Positions 18,434 through 28,187 of a stretch of 64,000 bases of DNA are shown here, piece by piece. The first letter of the stretch is position 1, and every line of letters begins with the position of its first letter. Made by a program: the position numbers and the translations under genes. The DNA comes from Actinomyces sp. 432 (lineage in GTDB: Bacteria > Actinomycetota > Actinomycetes > Actinomycetales > Actinomycetaceae), in the NCBI RefSeq assembly GCF_009930875.1, contig NZ_CP025249.1, forward strand, positions 1,922,001-1,986,000. Reading direction: 5' to 3'. The notes under the pieces are model-generated. The model made no database searches. It was not told the DNA's origin and saw nothing but the letters and a program-made list of their open reading frames with translations.

Positions 18434-18829
18434 GGCTTAACCTCCGACACCAGCGTGCCCGCGCGGCGTGACGGGGGCCAGCGGGCGGTTTGAGCCCTGT
18501 GGACTGGGGGTGCGCGAACAGTGCCTGTGGACGCCGGTGAAGTCCCGGCTGAGTGAGCGCACCGCTAAGTACGCGCGGCCTGATGCACGGTGACCGCCTC
18601 CGCGCCCCCTGACTTACGTCTCCCGCCAAGGCTCCCGCCCCAGGCACGTGTTTTCGAGTCTTCAGCGGAGTCGGCGCGGGGAAAGCTCCAGGACGCGTCG
18701 TCGGAGGCGAACGCGTACGCAAGGGACGAGCACACGCCTCGGCGGAGCCGGGCAATGGGGTGTGGCGGCGGCTACAGACGGCAGCTCGCAGGCCCACGTC
18801 TCGCGGATGATCAGCCGAGGCCGACAGCG
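18434..18829. other. Gene-free interval between DUF2469 gene and yraN
   Basis: I see no ORF with coding character, RNA or repeat array in these 396 bases. The region probably contains the promoter for the yraN-comM-dprA operon, and a terminator for the DUF2469 gene at its right edge could not be identified. Confidence 0.4.
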
Positions 18830-19135
18830 TCAGGAGGGGACGTCGATCTCCGGCTTGGTCAGCTCCTCAACATTGACGTCCTTGAAGGTGACCACGTGCA
18901 CGGACTTCACGAAGCGGCTGGCGCGATAGATGTCCCAGACCCAGGCGTCCTCAAGGGTCAGCTCGAAGAACACCTCCCCGCCGTTGGTGCGCACCTGCAC
19001 GTCCACGGCGTTGGCCAGGTAGAAGCGGCGCTCCGTCTCGACGACATAGGAGAACAGGGAGATGACGTCGCGGTACTCGCGGTACAGGTCGAGCTCCAAG
19101 TCGTTCTCATACGACTCCAGATCTTCAGCACTCAC
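18830..19135 (-). CDS. DUF2469 family protein
   Basis: The 101-residue acidic protein (VSAEDLESYENDLELDLYRE, then YVVETERRFYLANAVDVQV) matches the small actinobacterial DUF2469 family of about 100 residues that sits beside rnhB. The GTG start at 19135 is preferred because family members begin at this point; the frame is open 38 codons further upstream without similarity. No function is known and no catalytic motif is visible. Confidence 0.88.
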   Translation of the reverse strand: MSAEDLESYENDLELDLYREYRDVISLFSYVVETERRFYLANAVDVQVRTNGGEVFFELTLEDAWVWDIYRASRFVKSVHVVTFKDVNVEELTKPEIDVPS

Positions 19136-19280
19136 CCGGTCATCATGCCCAATGGGCGTCCCATCCGACAGGAAGCGCAAAGGGCGCGTCGGCCACAGCC
19201 GGGGATCGGCCCGCGCGCTAGCAGACGCGTAGGAGGCGCTCGCACTCACCGCCTGATACCCATCGGCTCGGGCACCCCAC

Positions 19281-19976
19281 CTACCCGGCGGTGAAGCGCT
19301 CCAGTCCGGGCAGGCGCCAGGAGCGGCGGTGCAAGTCGCTGGCGCCCAGCCGGGCCAGTGCCTCGATGTGGGCGGGTGAGGCGTAGCCCTTATTGCGCGC
19401 CCAGTCGTAGCCGGGGTCGGGCAGGGCGGTCATGAGCGCATCACGCTCAACCTTCGCCATTACCGAGGCCGCTGCGACGACGGCGCAGTGGGCGTCCGCT
19501 TTGGCCCGAGTGTGCACCTCCGGCAGCGGGGCCGCCTCCTTCTCCCCGGCGCAGGCCGGTGCGGCCGGGCGGGATTGGCCGCGCAGCCAGTCAACAGTGC
19601 CGTCCAGGATGAGGGCGCCGGGCAGGTGACCTCGTGCCTCCACTTGCGCCAGGGCTCTTTGCCCGGCCAGGCGCAGGGCGCCGAGGATACCCAACGCGTC
19701 TATCTCCGCCGGAGCTGCATGGGCGACGGCGTAGTCGGCCACCCAGCCGCGGCAGGGCGCCACAAGCGCCTCCCGACGTCGGGGCGTCAGCTGCTTGGAA
19801 TCGGCCAGCCCCGGGGGAAATACGGGAGCCGTATCGCGGGAGACGATGGCCAGGCCGACGCTGACGGGCCCGGCCAGGGACCCGCGCCCCACCTCATCCA
19901 TGCCGCCGACCAGCTCGAACTCGGCCAGGAGCCGGGCCTCCAGCTCACGATCCGGGAGGATACGGACGGGGCTCAC
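19281..19976 (-). CDS. rnhB: Ribonuclease HII
   Basis: RNase HII removes ribonucleotides and RNA primers from DNA-RNA hybrids. The 231-residue protein has the signature GGMDEVGRGSLAGPVSVG with the Asp-Glu metal-binding pair, ADSKQLTPRRRE, ILDGTVDWL and VAAASVMAKVERD. An inserted Ala/Gly/Glu-rich loop (near residues 130-145) lengthens it slightly. It overlaps the end of lepB by ATGA. Confidence 0.95.
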   Translation of the reverse strand: MSPVRILPDRELEARLLAEFELVGGMDEVGRGSLAGPVSVGLAIVSRDTAPVFPPGLADSKQLTPRRREALVAPCRGWVADYAVAHAAPAEIDALGILGALRLAGQRALAQVEARGHLPGALILDGTVDWLRGQSRPAAPACAGEKEAAPLPEVHTRAKADAHCAVVAAASVMAKVERDALMTALPDPGYDWARNKGYASPAHIEALARLGASDLHRRSWRLPGLERFTAG

Positions 19977-20839
19977 GGCTGGGCGCCGGTGCTAGTGGTG
20001 GCATCGGGCACGGCGTCGAAGGCACCGCCGTCGGAGAGGGTGGACCAGCGCGAGGAGGGCCAGAGCACGATCTTGGCGATCCCGGCCACGTCATCCAGGG
20101 GGACGAACCCGCCGTTAACGTCGTCCTGGTGGAAGCGGGAGTCGGCCGAGTTGGAGCGGTTGTCCCCCATTACCCACACGTAGCCCTCGGGGACAGTGAC
20201 ATCGAAGGCGACATCGGAGGCGGAGCGGCCAGGTTTCAGGTAGGGCTCGTCGACCTCGACGCCGTTGATCGACAATGAGCCGTTGCCGTCGGCCACAATG
20301 TGGTCCCCGCCCACGCCGATGACGCGCTTGATCAGGTAGTGGCCGGTATTCTCGGGCAGCAGGTGCAGGAAGATGAGCGTGTCCTGTACCAATCCCCGCA
20401 GACCGGTGGGCTCGGTGACCGTGAGCCAGTTGTCCGGGTCGGAGAAGACTACGATGTCGCCGCGGTCGACGTCGCCGGAGTCGTACATGGTCACGGCCAC
20501 CCGGTCGCCCTCCCGCAGGGTGTCCTCCATCGAGCCGGAGGGGATCCCGAAGATCTGGACCACGAAGGTCTTGACCAGGGCGACTACGACCAGTACCGCC
20601 AGCACGATCAGCAGGGTTGAGCCGCGGCGCCGCGGCTCGGCGGGCTCAGCACCTGCGCGTGCGGGCGCGGCCAGGGGCTTGGGCCGGCGCACCGGCCGGT
20701 AGGAGGGCGGCAGCGCGCCGGCGTCGGCATCATCCGGTGTCTCGGCGCTGTCCACCCCGCGGGTGCGTTCCTCGGAAGCCACCGGGACAGGGGTGCTGGC
20801 GTCAGGCAGCTCGACGGCGTCTTCCTGCGGTGCTGTCAC
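19973..20839 (-). CDS. lepB: Signal peptidase I
   Basis: This membrane protease cleaves signal peptides from exported proteins. The 288-residue protein has a long Pro/Ala/Asp-rich cytoplasmic N-terminus (1-80), one transmembrane helix (LLIVLAVLVVVALVKTFVV), the catalytic Ser in GIPSGSMEDTL, the catalytic Lys in YLIKRVIGVGGD and the box E motif GDNRSNSADSR. It lies between rplS and rnhB, the conserved actinobacterial order. Confidence 0.95.
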   Translation of the reverse strand: MTAPQEDAVELPDASTPVPVASEERTRGVDSAETPDDADAGALPPSYRPVRRPKPLAAPARAGAEPAEPRRRGSTLLIVLAVLVVVALVKTFVVQIFGIPSGSMEDTLREGDRVAVTMYDSGDVDRGDIVVFSDPDNWLTVTEPTGLRGLVQDTLIFLHLLPENTGHYLIKRVIGVGGDHIVADGNGSLSINGVEVDEPYLKPGRSASDVAFDVTVPEGYVWVMGDNRSNSADSRFHQDDVNGGFVPLDDVAGIAKIVLWPSSRWSTLSDGGAFDAVPDATTSTGAQP

Positions 20840-20895
20840 CGTTTCCCTCTCGCATTAGTGGCTGGACGGTTTCAGAGTCGGGACGGGGATAAGCC

Positions 20896-20925
20896 GGTGC
20901 CCGGGACCCGCAGGCCCCGGGCACC
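20896..20925 (-). terminator. Hairpin downstream of rplS
   Basis: Perfect 10-base arms GGTGCCCGGG (20896-20905) and CCCGGGCACC (20916-20925) with a 10-base loop lie 24 nt after the rplS stop, before lepB. It probably ends or attenuates the trmD-rplS transcript. Confidence 0.7.
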
Positions 20926-20948
20926 AGGGCTCGGAGAAGGCCGAGCCG

Positions 20949-21299
20949 TCAGTTGGCGCGGTACTCCTTGATCTTCGCAGCCTTGCCGTGCAGGTTGCGC
21001 AGGTAGTACAGCTTGGCCCGGCGCACGTCTCCGCGCGTGACGACCTCGATCTTCTCAATGGTCGGCGTGTTCACCGGGAAGGTGCGCTCCACGCCAACAC
21101 CGAAGGAGACCTTGCGGATCGTGAAGGTCTCCGACACGCCGGAGCCCTTGCGGGCGATCACCACGCCCTGGAAGACCTGGACGCGGGTGCGGGAGCCCTC
21201 TACGACTCGCACGTGGACCCTGAGGGTGTCACCGGCCCGGAACTTCGGGATGTCGTCGCGCACAGAGGCGGCGTTGATCTGGTCGATCAGGTTGGTCAT
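20949..21299 (-). CDS. rplS: 50S ribosomal protein L19
   Basis: L19 sits at the 30S-50S interface. The 116-residue product contains [20 protein letters not shown], the [20 protein letters not shown] signature and [15 protein letters not shown], ending [17 protein letters not shown]. The ATG at 21299 ([12 protein letters not shown]) is chosen because a GGAGAG site precedes it; an in-frame upstream codon adds eight residues that are not conserved. Confidence 0.97.
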   Translation of the reverse strand: MTNLIDQINAASVRDDIPKFRAGDTLRVHVRVVEGSRTRVQVFQGVVIARKGSGVSETFTIRKVSFGVGVERTFPVNTPTIEKIEVVTRGDVRRAKLYYLRNLHGKAAKIKEYRAN

Positions 21300-21502
21300 T
21301 GATTCTCTCCACGTCCGTGCCACTGGTCAGCGGGCGCTTAACAGGCGGACCCGCCCGACCGGGGTACCGGCCGACGACGAATGCCGCGTTCTGGCGCCTC
21401 CGGGTCCTGCTCCTGGCCGCCTCCCCAGTGGCAGAGGCGGTTCGAGGCCCGAGGCCGGTCCAGTCTGCCACAGGCGTTGCTCCGCTATACAGGCGAACCG
21501 GG

Positions 21503-23083
21503 TCACGTGCTGGATTTCACGCGCGCCGCACCGCGCGGGTCCAGGGCCATGACCACGTCGCGGCAGCGGCTGCCGCCTACCTGGTAGGTGCGCGTGCCCA
21601 CCTTGCGGAAGCCGGCGCGCCGGTACGCCTTCTGGGCGCGCCGGTTAGCGTCATTGGTGCCCAGCCACAAGGTGGTGGCGCCCATGGTGTCCGCGTCGCA
21701 AATGCACTCGGCGAGTAGGGCGGCCGCTATCCCGGAGGCGCGCAGGCCTGCATCCACGTACACCTTGGACAGCTCCGCGGCCATACCGTCGGTGCCGTCG
21801 GCGCCGGCCGGGACGGTCACGGACGGTGGACGCGGATCGAGGCCGACCGGGAGGGCGCCGTCGGCGTCAGGGACCTCGGCCACCACGGCGCTGTAGCCGA
21901 CCAGGGCTCCGGCCGGCAGCGGTGCGCGGCCCGCGCTGTCGGCCGCCCCTGGCGGCAGGCCGTCCGGCAGCTCGGCGACCGTGAGCACCACCCGTGGATC
22001 CGCGAGCCATTCCGCCAGGCGCCGCGGTGAGAGGTTGACGGCGATATGAGCGGCGATCTGCGCGTCGGTAAGGAAGCTCGGGCAGGCATCGGGGAAGGTA
22101 CTCGCGGCCAACTCCGCCAGCGGCTCCAGGTCGTCCTCCAAGGCCGGGCGAATCACCAGCGGTACCGGCCTGGTGGCCCCGGCCGGGGCGACCCAGCCGT
22201 TACGCACCAGGGCTACGCGGTCGCCGGCGTCCAGCAGGGCAGGATCGGCGCGCGCGATCAGGTCGGGGCGGCGAGCCGCCGTGCGGGCAATCGCCTGGTC
22301 ACGCCGGTGGCGGGCGACACGGGCGTGATCCCCGGAGAGGAGCTCCGGCTCGGTGGCCGCCAGGTCCAGGCCGCGCCAGGCGACTGGCCTGGCGTAGACG
22401 GGATACTCCAGCAGGCCGGCTCCGGTATGCGATTCCTCGACGACGGACTCTGGGTTGCCCAGCACGCCGGGCCGCAGACGGGCGATGGCCTCGATCATGA
22501 CCAGCGCAGCGGCCTCCCCGCCGTTGAGCACGTAGTCGCCAATCGACACCTCGCACACCTCCAGGCCGTTCGCTGCATAGTGCTGGGCCACACGGGCGTC
22601 GATGCCCTCATAGCGTCCGCAGGCGAATACGAGCTGGTCCGCGTCGGCCAGGTCCTCTGCGGTGCGCTGGGTGAACAGGGCACCGGAGGGGGTGGGGATC
22701 ACTAGGACGCGACGGGGCGTGCGCGTGCCCACGGCGCTGGTACCCGCTGTGGGAGCGGCAACTGCTGCTCCCGTTCCCGGCGTGTCAGTGGGCAGGGCGG
22801 CGGCGAGGACGTCGTCCAGGGCTGCGCCCCACACGTCGGGCTTCATCACCATGCCCGCTCCCCCGCCGACCGGGGTGTCGTCCACGGTGCGGTGGCGGTC
22901 ATGGGTCCAGTCGCGCAGGTCGTGTACGTACAGGTCCAGTAGGCCCCCGGCATTGGCACGCCCAATCAGGGACAGGTCCAGCACCCGCAGGTATTCAGGG
23001 AAGATCGTCACCACATCCAGCCGTAGGGATGCCGGGGCAGGCGGGCGTGCCTGCGGCCCGGCTGCGGCTGCAGGGCGGCTCAC
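21503..23083 (-). CDS. trmD: tRNA (guanine37-N1)-methyltransferase fused to a GNAT acetyltransferase
   Basis: Residues 18-290 are TrmD, which methylates G37 of tRNAs with [32 protein letters not shown], the knot loop [33 protein letters not shown] and the [14 protein letters not shown] tail. An Ala/Thr-rich insert lies near residues 100-120. Residues about 310-526 form a GNAT N-acetyltransferase domain: [40 protein letters not shown] (acetyl-CoA loop, lacking a perfect R/QxxGxG/A) and [20 protein letters not shown]. The frame is continuous between them. It overlaps rimM by ATGA. The acetyl acceptor is unknown. Confidence 0.92.
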   Translation of the reverse strand: MSRPAAAAGPQARPPAPASLRLDVVTIFPEYLRVLDLSLIGRANAGGLLDLYVHDLRDWTHDRHRTVDDTPVGGGAGMVMKPDVWGAALDDVLAAALPTDTPGTGAAVAAPTAGTSAVGTRTPRRVLVIPTPSGALFTQRTAEDLADADQLVFACGRYEGIDARVAQHYAANGLEVCEVSIGDYVLNGGEAAALVMIEAIARLRPGVLGNPESVVEESHTGAGLLEYPVYARPVAWRGLDLAATEPELLSGDHARVARHRRDQAIARTAARRPDLIARADPALLDAGDRVALVRNGWVAPAGATRPVPLVIRPALEDDLEPLAELAASTFPDACPSFLTDAQIAAHIAVNLSPRRLAEWLADPRVVLTVAELPDGLPPGAADSAGRAPLPAGALVGYSAVVAEVPDADGALPVGLDPRPPSVTVPAGADGTDGMAAELSKVYVDAGLRASGIAAALLAECICDADTMGATTLWLGTNDANRRAQKAYRRAGFRKVGTRTYQVGGSRCRDVVMALDPRGAARVKSST

Positions 23084-23637
23084 CGGTCCTCCTCGGCCTC
23101 ACCCACACCGGGAAACAGGCCACCGGGCGGGTCGATGGTCACGGTGCCGGCGTCTGGGTCGATCTCCGGGACCAGTTCCTCCACGAAGGGCACGGCCACC
23201 TCCTGCCCGTCGGGGGTGCGCACCAGCAGCCGGTCCTGGGCTACGCCCGGTTCCAGGCCGCTGACCTCGCCGAGCTCCCGCACGGTGTGGTCGGGCAGGA
23301 GCTCGATGGCCCGGAGTCCGGTCAGCTCGTGGGCGTACCAGGCGTCGTCGTCCTCCTCCGGCTCCTCGGCGTCGGTCTCCACCAGCAGCTTGACGCCGCG
23401 CAGTGCCTCGGCTCCGGTGCGGTCGCGGGCCTCGGCGAAGGCGGCGAACCAGCGGGATCCGTCGAAGCGCAGGCGGGATACGGTCAGGTACCCCGCGGCG
23501 GCCGGCCCGGCCGCGGGTTCGGCCGGCAGCACGCTGCCGGGGGCGAGCCGCCCCTCGGGGTCGTCGGTGCGGATCTCCAGGCGGACCTCGCCCTTGAGCG
23601 CATGGGCGGGACCAATGACGGCAACGGTTAGCAGCAC
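23080..23637 (-). CDS. rimM: 16S rRNA processing protein RimM
   Basis: RimM assists maturation of the 30S subunit head. The 185-residue product begins [20 protein letters not shown], with the PRC-barrel-like C-terminal domain ([15 protein letters not shown], then [25 protein letters not shown]). The GTG at 23637 is chosen because the family N-terminus starts here; the open frame upstream runs through the repeat hairpin and is not coding. The rpsP-KH-rimM-trmD-rplS order is the conserved one. Confidence 0.94.
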   Translation of the reverse strand: MLLTVAVIGPAHALKGEVRLEIRTDDPEGRLAPGSVLPAEPAAGPAAAGYLTVSRLRFDGSRWFAAFAEARDRTGAEALRGVKLLVETDAEEPEEDDDAWYAHELTGLRAIELLPDHTVRELGEVSGLEPGVAQDRLLVRTPDGQEVAVPFVEELVPEIDPDAGTVTIDPPGGLFPGVGEAEEDR

Positions 23638-23712
23638 GGGCCTAAACCTACCGCGTGTGCCCCTGCCGCGCGCATCCCCATCGCAGGCACCACACGGCCT
23701 CAGGCCGCGTTC

Positions 23713-23792
23713 CACGACCTTGGTGTGTGTTCCACGACCACCCCGGGGTCGTGCAACACACACCAAGGTCGTGCAGTGCCGCCCAGGGTCGT
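23713..23792. repeat. Long inverted repeat built from 20-bp phased cores
   Basis: Two 27-base arms (23713-23739 and 23747-23773) match at 26 of 27 positions as an inverted repeat, with a 7-base centre. Within the arms ACGACC recurs at 23714 and 23734, and GGTCGT at 23747, 23767 and 23787, so each side keeps a 20-base step. It lies between the KH-domain gene and rimM; as RNA it could fold into a long hairpin, and as DNA it could be a protein-binding palindrome. The core is the same as in the array at 12775. Confidence 0.85.
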
Positions 23793-23862
23793 GCAACAGT
23801 GCCGCCGCCCGCACCCCGAGGTGGGATGCGGGCGGCGGCACTAGTAGAACTTCGCGCCGACG

Positions 23863-24099
23863 TCAGCGGCGGTCCGTGTCAACGACGTCCACACGTACCG
23901 GCGAGTCCGCCAGGGCGCCGACTACGGTGCGCAGGGCGCGCGCAGTGCGTCCCGACCGGCCGATCACGCGGCCGAGGTCGTCGGGGTTGACCCGTACCTC
24001 GAGCAGGTCGCCGCGTCGCAGCGTCCGGGCCGTGACGGTGACGTCGTCGGGGTTGTCGACGATGCCGCGCACGAGGTGTTCGAGTGCGTCGGCGAGCAC
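23863..24099 (-). CDS. khpA: KH-domain RNA-binding protein (YlqC/KhpA type)
   Basis: The 78-residue protein (VLADALEHLVRGIVDNPDDV) contains a single type-II KH domain with the motif DLGRVIGRSGRTARALRTVV, where GRSG is the RNA-contact loop. The GTG start at 24099 lies 1 nt after the rpsP stop with GAGGAGG upstream. Family length is 75-80. KhpA-like proteins bind RNA and in Firmicutes pair with KhpB to control division genes; its target here is unknown. Confidence 0.9.
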   Translation of the reverse strand: MLADALEHLVRGIVDNPDDVTVTARTLRRGDLLEVRVNPDDLGRVIGRSGRTARALRTVVGALADSPVRVDVVDTDRR

Positions 24100-24100
24100 G

Positions 24101-24541
24101 TCAGGCCTCCTCGGCCGGGGCCTCGGCCGTCTCCTCGGCGGCGGCCGCCTGTGCCTCAGCCTGCTTGGCGGCGGCGTCAGCCTTGCGCTTCTCGGCATCG
24201 TCGGCAACGGCCTTGACGGCAGCCTGCTTCGCGGCGGCATCGGCCTCGGCGTCCTTGACCTTCAGGCGGGGCTTGACTCCCTTGAGACCCTTGAAGGTGT
24301 GGTAGTCGCCGGTGATCTTGAGCAGGTTGAAGACGGCGTCGGAGGGCTGCGCGCCTACGCCGAGCCAGTACTGGGCCCGCTCGGAGTCGATGCGAATGAG
24401 CGAGGGCTCCTGCATCGGGTCGTAAACGCCGATCTCCTCGATGACACGACCATCGCGCTTCTTGCGGGAATCGACGACGACCACCCGGTAGAAGGGGGCG
24501 AACTTCTTGCCGAGGCGCTTGAGGCGAATCTTAACTGCCAC
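24101..24541 (-). CDS. rpsP: 30S ribosomal protein S16
   Basis: S16 is a small-subunit assembly protein. The product starts [20 protein letters not shown], with [20 protein letters not shown] and [19 protein letters not shown]. At 146 residues it is longer than the 80-90 of many bacteria because of an Ala/Lys/Glu-rich tail beginning near residue 100, common in actinobacteria. It is the first gene of the S16-KH-RimM-TrmD-L19 block. Confidence 0.96.
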   Translation of the reverse strand: MAVKIRLKRLGKKFAPFYRVVVVDSRKKRDGRVIEEIGVYDPMQEPSLIRIDSERAQYWLGVGAQPSDAVFNLLKITGDYHTFKGLKGVKPRLKVKDAEADAAAKQAAVKAVADDAEKRKADAAAKQAEAQAAAAEETAEAPAEEA

Positions 24542-24819
24542 TTGGGTGAAACTCCTGGTTCTCGATGGTTTGGCCCATGCCGACTCCCGGTGGGGTTACA
24601 GCAGCGGAGGCCGGTTAAGGCGAGACGCGATCGCACCGGGAGAGGGACCGGGAACGGTCGAGTACAGCCGTGCATTCTGCCAGAGCAACGCCGCCGTGTG
24701 CCAGCCGCATGCCGCCTGCGCTGCACGGATTACGTGCGATATCGCCCACAGCGCCCGCACCGACCCGCCATGCCCTGCCCCGGCGGCGCCTTACTGCCCC
24801 GCCGGAAGCGGGCTCGCGC

Positions 24820-26306
24820 TCAAATCTCTTCGTGGAGGCTCTCCTGGCGCAGGACGGCCCGGTCCGCGGTCCACACGTCGCCGTCCAGCTCACCGGGCAG
24901 CAGCGGGTTCCCGGGAGCGACGAACACCGGCTCGGCGACTCCCGTGCGCAGCTGCGCGTCGTAGTCCTTGAGCGCGGCCAGTACCCACCGCGACAGCCAC
25001 AGCACGGCGACCAGGTTCAGGATCGTCATCAGCGCCAGGGCGACGTCGGCCAGCACCCAGGCCAGTTCCAGTGCGGCGAGTGCGCCCAGACCGGTGGCGA
25101 CGGTCATGGCCAGCCGCAGTGCGACGCCCGCCCCTCGCCCACCGCCGAGGTAGCTGACATTGATCTCGGCGAAGGCCGAGTACCCCAGGACCGAGGAGTA
25201 GGCGAAGGTGAGCACCACGAAGCTCATGAACCAGATGACCCAGTTGCCGGGCACGGCGTCGGCCAGCGCATGCTGGACGAGGGTGGTCTTGGCCCACTGG
25301 GGCTGTATCCCGGGGGTATAGACGGACGGGGAGGCCAGCAGGATCGTGAGCCCCGTGGCCGTGCAGATCAGCAGGGTGTCCACGCACACGCCCAGCGCCT
25401 GGATCAGGCCCTGGGTGACGGGATGGGCGACGTCGGCGGTGGCGGCACCGTTCGGGAGGAGCCCTGGCCGGCCTCGTTGGAGAACAGTCCCCGCTTGGTG
25501 CCGTTGAGGAAGGTGGCAAAGATGCCTCCGCCGGTTCCGGCCAGCCCCGAGCGCAGGTTGAAGGCTCCGGCGAAGATGTCGGCGAACACACCGGGAACCC
25601 GGTCGATCGAGACGATGATGACCACCAGCACCACCACCAGGTAGGCCAGGGCCATCAGCGGGACTAGCCACTCAGTCACCTTGGCCACTACGCGCATGCC
25701 AGCCAGGAGGATCGGCGCGGTGAGCACCATCAGCACGACAGCCGTGACTGAGGTGCTCACGCCGTGGGCCTCGGCCAGGGTCAGGGCGATGGTGTTGGAC
25801 TGCACCATGGGGAAGATGAGCCCGTAGGAGAACACCAGCATCACGGCGAACGCGATGCCCATACCCCCGCCCAGGGCGCCGCGGCCGATGCCCCGCTGCA
25901 TGTAGTAGGCGGGCCCACCGCGGAAGATGCCGTCGGCATTGCGGACCTTGAAGACCTGGGCGAGGGTCGACTCGGCGAAGCTGGTGGCCATACCGAGAAT
26001 CGCCACCACCCACATCCACAGCAGGGCGCCGGGGCCGCCAAGGGTCACGGCCAGGGCCACGCCGGCGATATTGCCGGTGCCCACGCGCCCGCCCAGGCCG
26101 ATCACGAAGGCCTGGAAGCTGGACAGGGAGCCGCGCTGGTGGCGGGAGTGCGCGACCAGACGCACGGCGCGCAAGAACAGGCGCAGCTGGACTGCGCGAG
26201 TGCTTATGGTCAGGTACAGGCCGGTACCTAGAAGTATCCAGACCAGGATGTTGCCGGAGACAAAGCTCTCGAAGCCGGACAGGGCCTCGGTAAGTGCAGC
26301 GGACAC
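24820..26306 (-). pseudogene. AGCS-family alanine/glycine:cation symporter, one frameshift
   Basis: Members import alanine or glycine with Na+ or H+. The frame opens at GTG 26306 (VSAALTEALSGFESFVSGNI), has about eight membrane helices and family motifs (VIGLGGRVGTGNIAGVALAV, GGPAYYMQRGIG). It breaks after GLFSNEAGQGS at the GGG run 25454-25456 and resumes in another frame with PNGAATADVAHPVTQGLIQA. It then continues with four or more helices to the stop at 24820. One added base restores a protein of about 495 residues, the normal length. Loss within a G/C run suggests a sequence error, although this gene is not essential and could be truly broken. Confidence 0.85.
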
Positions 26307-26549
26307 GCTTGATTCCGTCCGTCGGGGATGGCGGGGCGGGTGTGAGAGTACCCCAGGCGGCGACGGCGGGTGACCCGTGCACAAGAATTGGACACAACCC
26401 TCCCAGGTTTTCAATTCCGAGACTGCACACCACCCCGGTTGACCGTACCGTAATGTTCGGGGCATGAGCCTGTTCTCCCGTCGCAGCATCCAGCCACCCG
26501 GGCCCCCTCCTCCATCCGGCCACCGCGTGAGCTGATCGGCTCCAGTCCC

Positions 26550-28112
26550 GTGCGGCCCTCCACCGCCAACGGCGCGTCCTCCCGTTCAGCGCCGCCGAAA
26601 GCTTCGACCAGCAACCTGCCGCGTCCTGGCAACACGCAGCCGCGCAGGCCGCTCGGCCCATCGCGGGCATTCGGAAGCGGGTCGCCACGCGGCTCGGGCA
26701 AACGCAAGCCACAAGGTCCGAAGGACATCGGGATGCGCCGAGCACTCACCGCAGTTACAGCCGCCGTCCTGGTAATCATCTGCGCCAGCGCCCTCTCAGG
26801 GCGACTCGGACTCACGGATGACACCAGCATCTCTGCTGGCTCCGCATCCCCAACGGTACGCACCGTTAACCCCGTGGTGGAGCCGCCCGCACAAACCGGC
26901 TGCTCGACGACGACCGTCTTAGACACTCCCGCACTCCCAACCGGCTGGGCGGAGAAGTGGCGCCTGGACAGCGGTCGGGGCGAACTGCGCAACACTCCCA
27001 GTTGGTGGGCGTTCTCCGCCGGAGACTGCCTGGTGATCGCCTCCAACCGATACCTGGACACGCCCGCGCAGGTCACCGGCTACCGCCTCACCGACGCGGG
27101 TCCCGTGCAGCTTTGGACCAGGTCCGGCGACGACTACGACGGAGAAGACATCAGCCGGCTGTATTTTGACGATTACAGCCAGTGGTGGGGCGGATACTTG
27201 GTGGCCAGACGCCTGCTGCTCGACCCGTCTACCGGCGACCTGACACAAGCTCCCTGGGCCGGGAAAAGCGGCAACGTCACCTCCGTCGCGGAAGAAGTGG
27301 CCGTCGTCTGCCGCAGCGCATATGGCGCAGCCAGAGACACCACGTGCTCCGCCTGGGACTGGAATGGCGGCGCCCCCTCGCAACGGTGGGAGCGGAGCTA
27401 CGAGGAGGACTCGGTCTATCCGATCCCCGGCTACGGTCCCGGCGGCAACACCGAAGACGGATTGCTGCTGGCCCAGGTGAACATCGAGTCCAGAAGCACC
27501 CGTGCCCACGCCCTGCTGTCTCTGGCGGACGGCTCGCTTCACGGCAACTGGCCCGCCAGTTCATCAAGCGCCGAGGTCCCCTCCGTATTCATTCCGGCGC
27601 GCGACGGCTGGTTGCGCCTGTCCGACTCCAGGGATCAAGCCACCCTGATTACCTCCAGCGGGCAGGAGGGCGAGCCCTTCCCCGTCATCAACGAGCCTCC
27701 CACTGTGGTGCTCGCCAATGATGGGTTGCCAATGCTCGCGCAGCTGCGCGCGGCCTACCGCGACGGAGACTTCGAGTGGGCGGATGTGATCCTGCAGTGC
27801 CGAAGCACCTCTGCATGCATATTGAACGACAACGAGATCGACCTGCCCGATGGTGTGCTCATGGATGATTATCTCCAAGGCGCCTCCTACCAGGTCCTGT
27901 CAATGCTGACCGCCGATGGAGGCAGCCTGTTGATCCGCTCACGACCAGTGGTGAGCGCGTGGGCCGTTGTGCTCGACACCGAGTCGGGACAGGCCCTGGT
28001 CCCGGAGCGCTCACGGGCTAGCCGCGGGAATCGGGGCCTGGCGCGAATGAGCGATGATCTAATCCTCGTCCTCGTGGGCTCCGATGTTGTCGCCTACATG
28101 CCCGCACAGTGA
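26550..28112 (+). CDS. Membrane-anchored protein of unknown function, propeller-like ectodomain
   Basis: The 520-residue product has a Pro/Ser/Arg-rich N-terminus, one transmembrane segment (ALTAVTAAVLVIICASAL, residues 65-82) and a large extracellular part with repeated short strands, many Trp and Asp, and several Cys. Motifs such as GYRLTDAGPVQLWTR and LLLDPSTGDLTQAPW resemble PQQ-like propeller blades, but I recognise no family. The GTG at 26550 lacks a clear ribosome site. An ATG at 26464 (MSLFSRRSIQPPGPPPPSG) would join this frame if one C were missing near 26520, so the real start may be 26464. Confidence 0.65.
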   Translation: MRPSTANGASSRSAPPKASTSNLPRPGNTQPRRPLGPSRAFGSGSPRGSGKRKPQGPKDIGMRRALTAVTAAVLVIICASALSGRLGLTDDTSISAGSASPTVRTVNPVVEPPAQTGCSTTTVLDTPALPTGWAEKWRLDSGRGELRNTPSWWAFSAGDCLVIASNRYLDTPAQVTGYRLTDAGPVQLWTRSGDDYDGEDISRLYFDDYSQWWGGYLVARRLLLDPSTGDLTQAPWAGKSGNVTSVAEEVAVVCRSAYGAARDTTCSAWDWNGGAPSQRWERSYEEDSVYPIPGYGPGGNTEDGLLLAQVNIESRSTRAHALLSLADGSLHGNWPASSSSAEVPSVFIPARDGWLRLSDSRDQATLITSSGQEGEPFPVINEPPTVVLANDGLPMLAQLRAAYRDGDFEWADVILQCRSTSACILNDNEIDLPDGVLMDDYLQGASYQVLSMLTADGGSLLIRSRPVVSAWAVVLDTESGQALVPERSRASRGNRGLARMSDDLILVLVGSDVVAYMPAQ

Positions 28113-28187
28113 GCCCCACAGAGGCGACCGGGGAAGTCACCGACGTGCCCGGCAAGAGCTGGGGCTCCGCGATCAGGTCGGTGCTCC

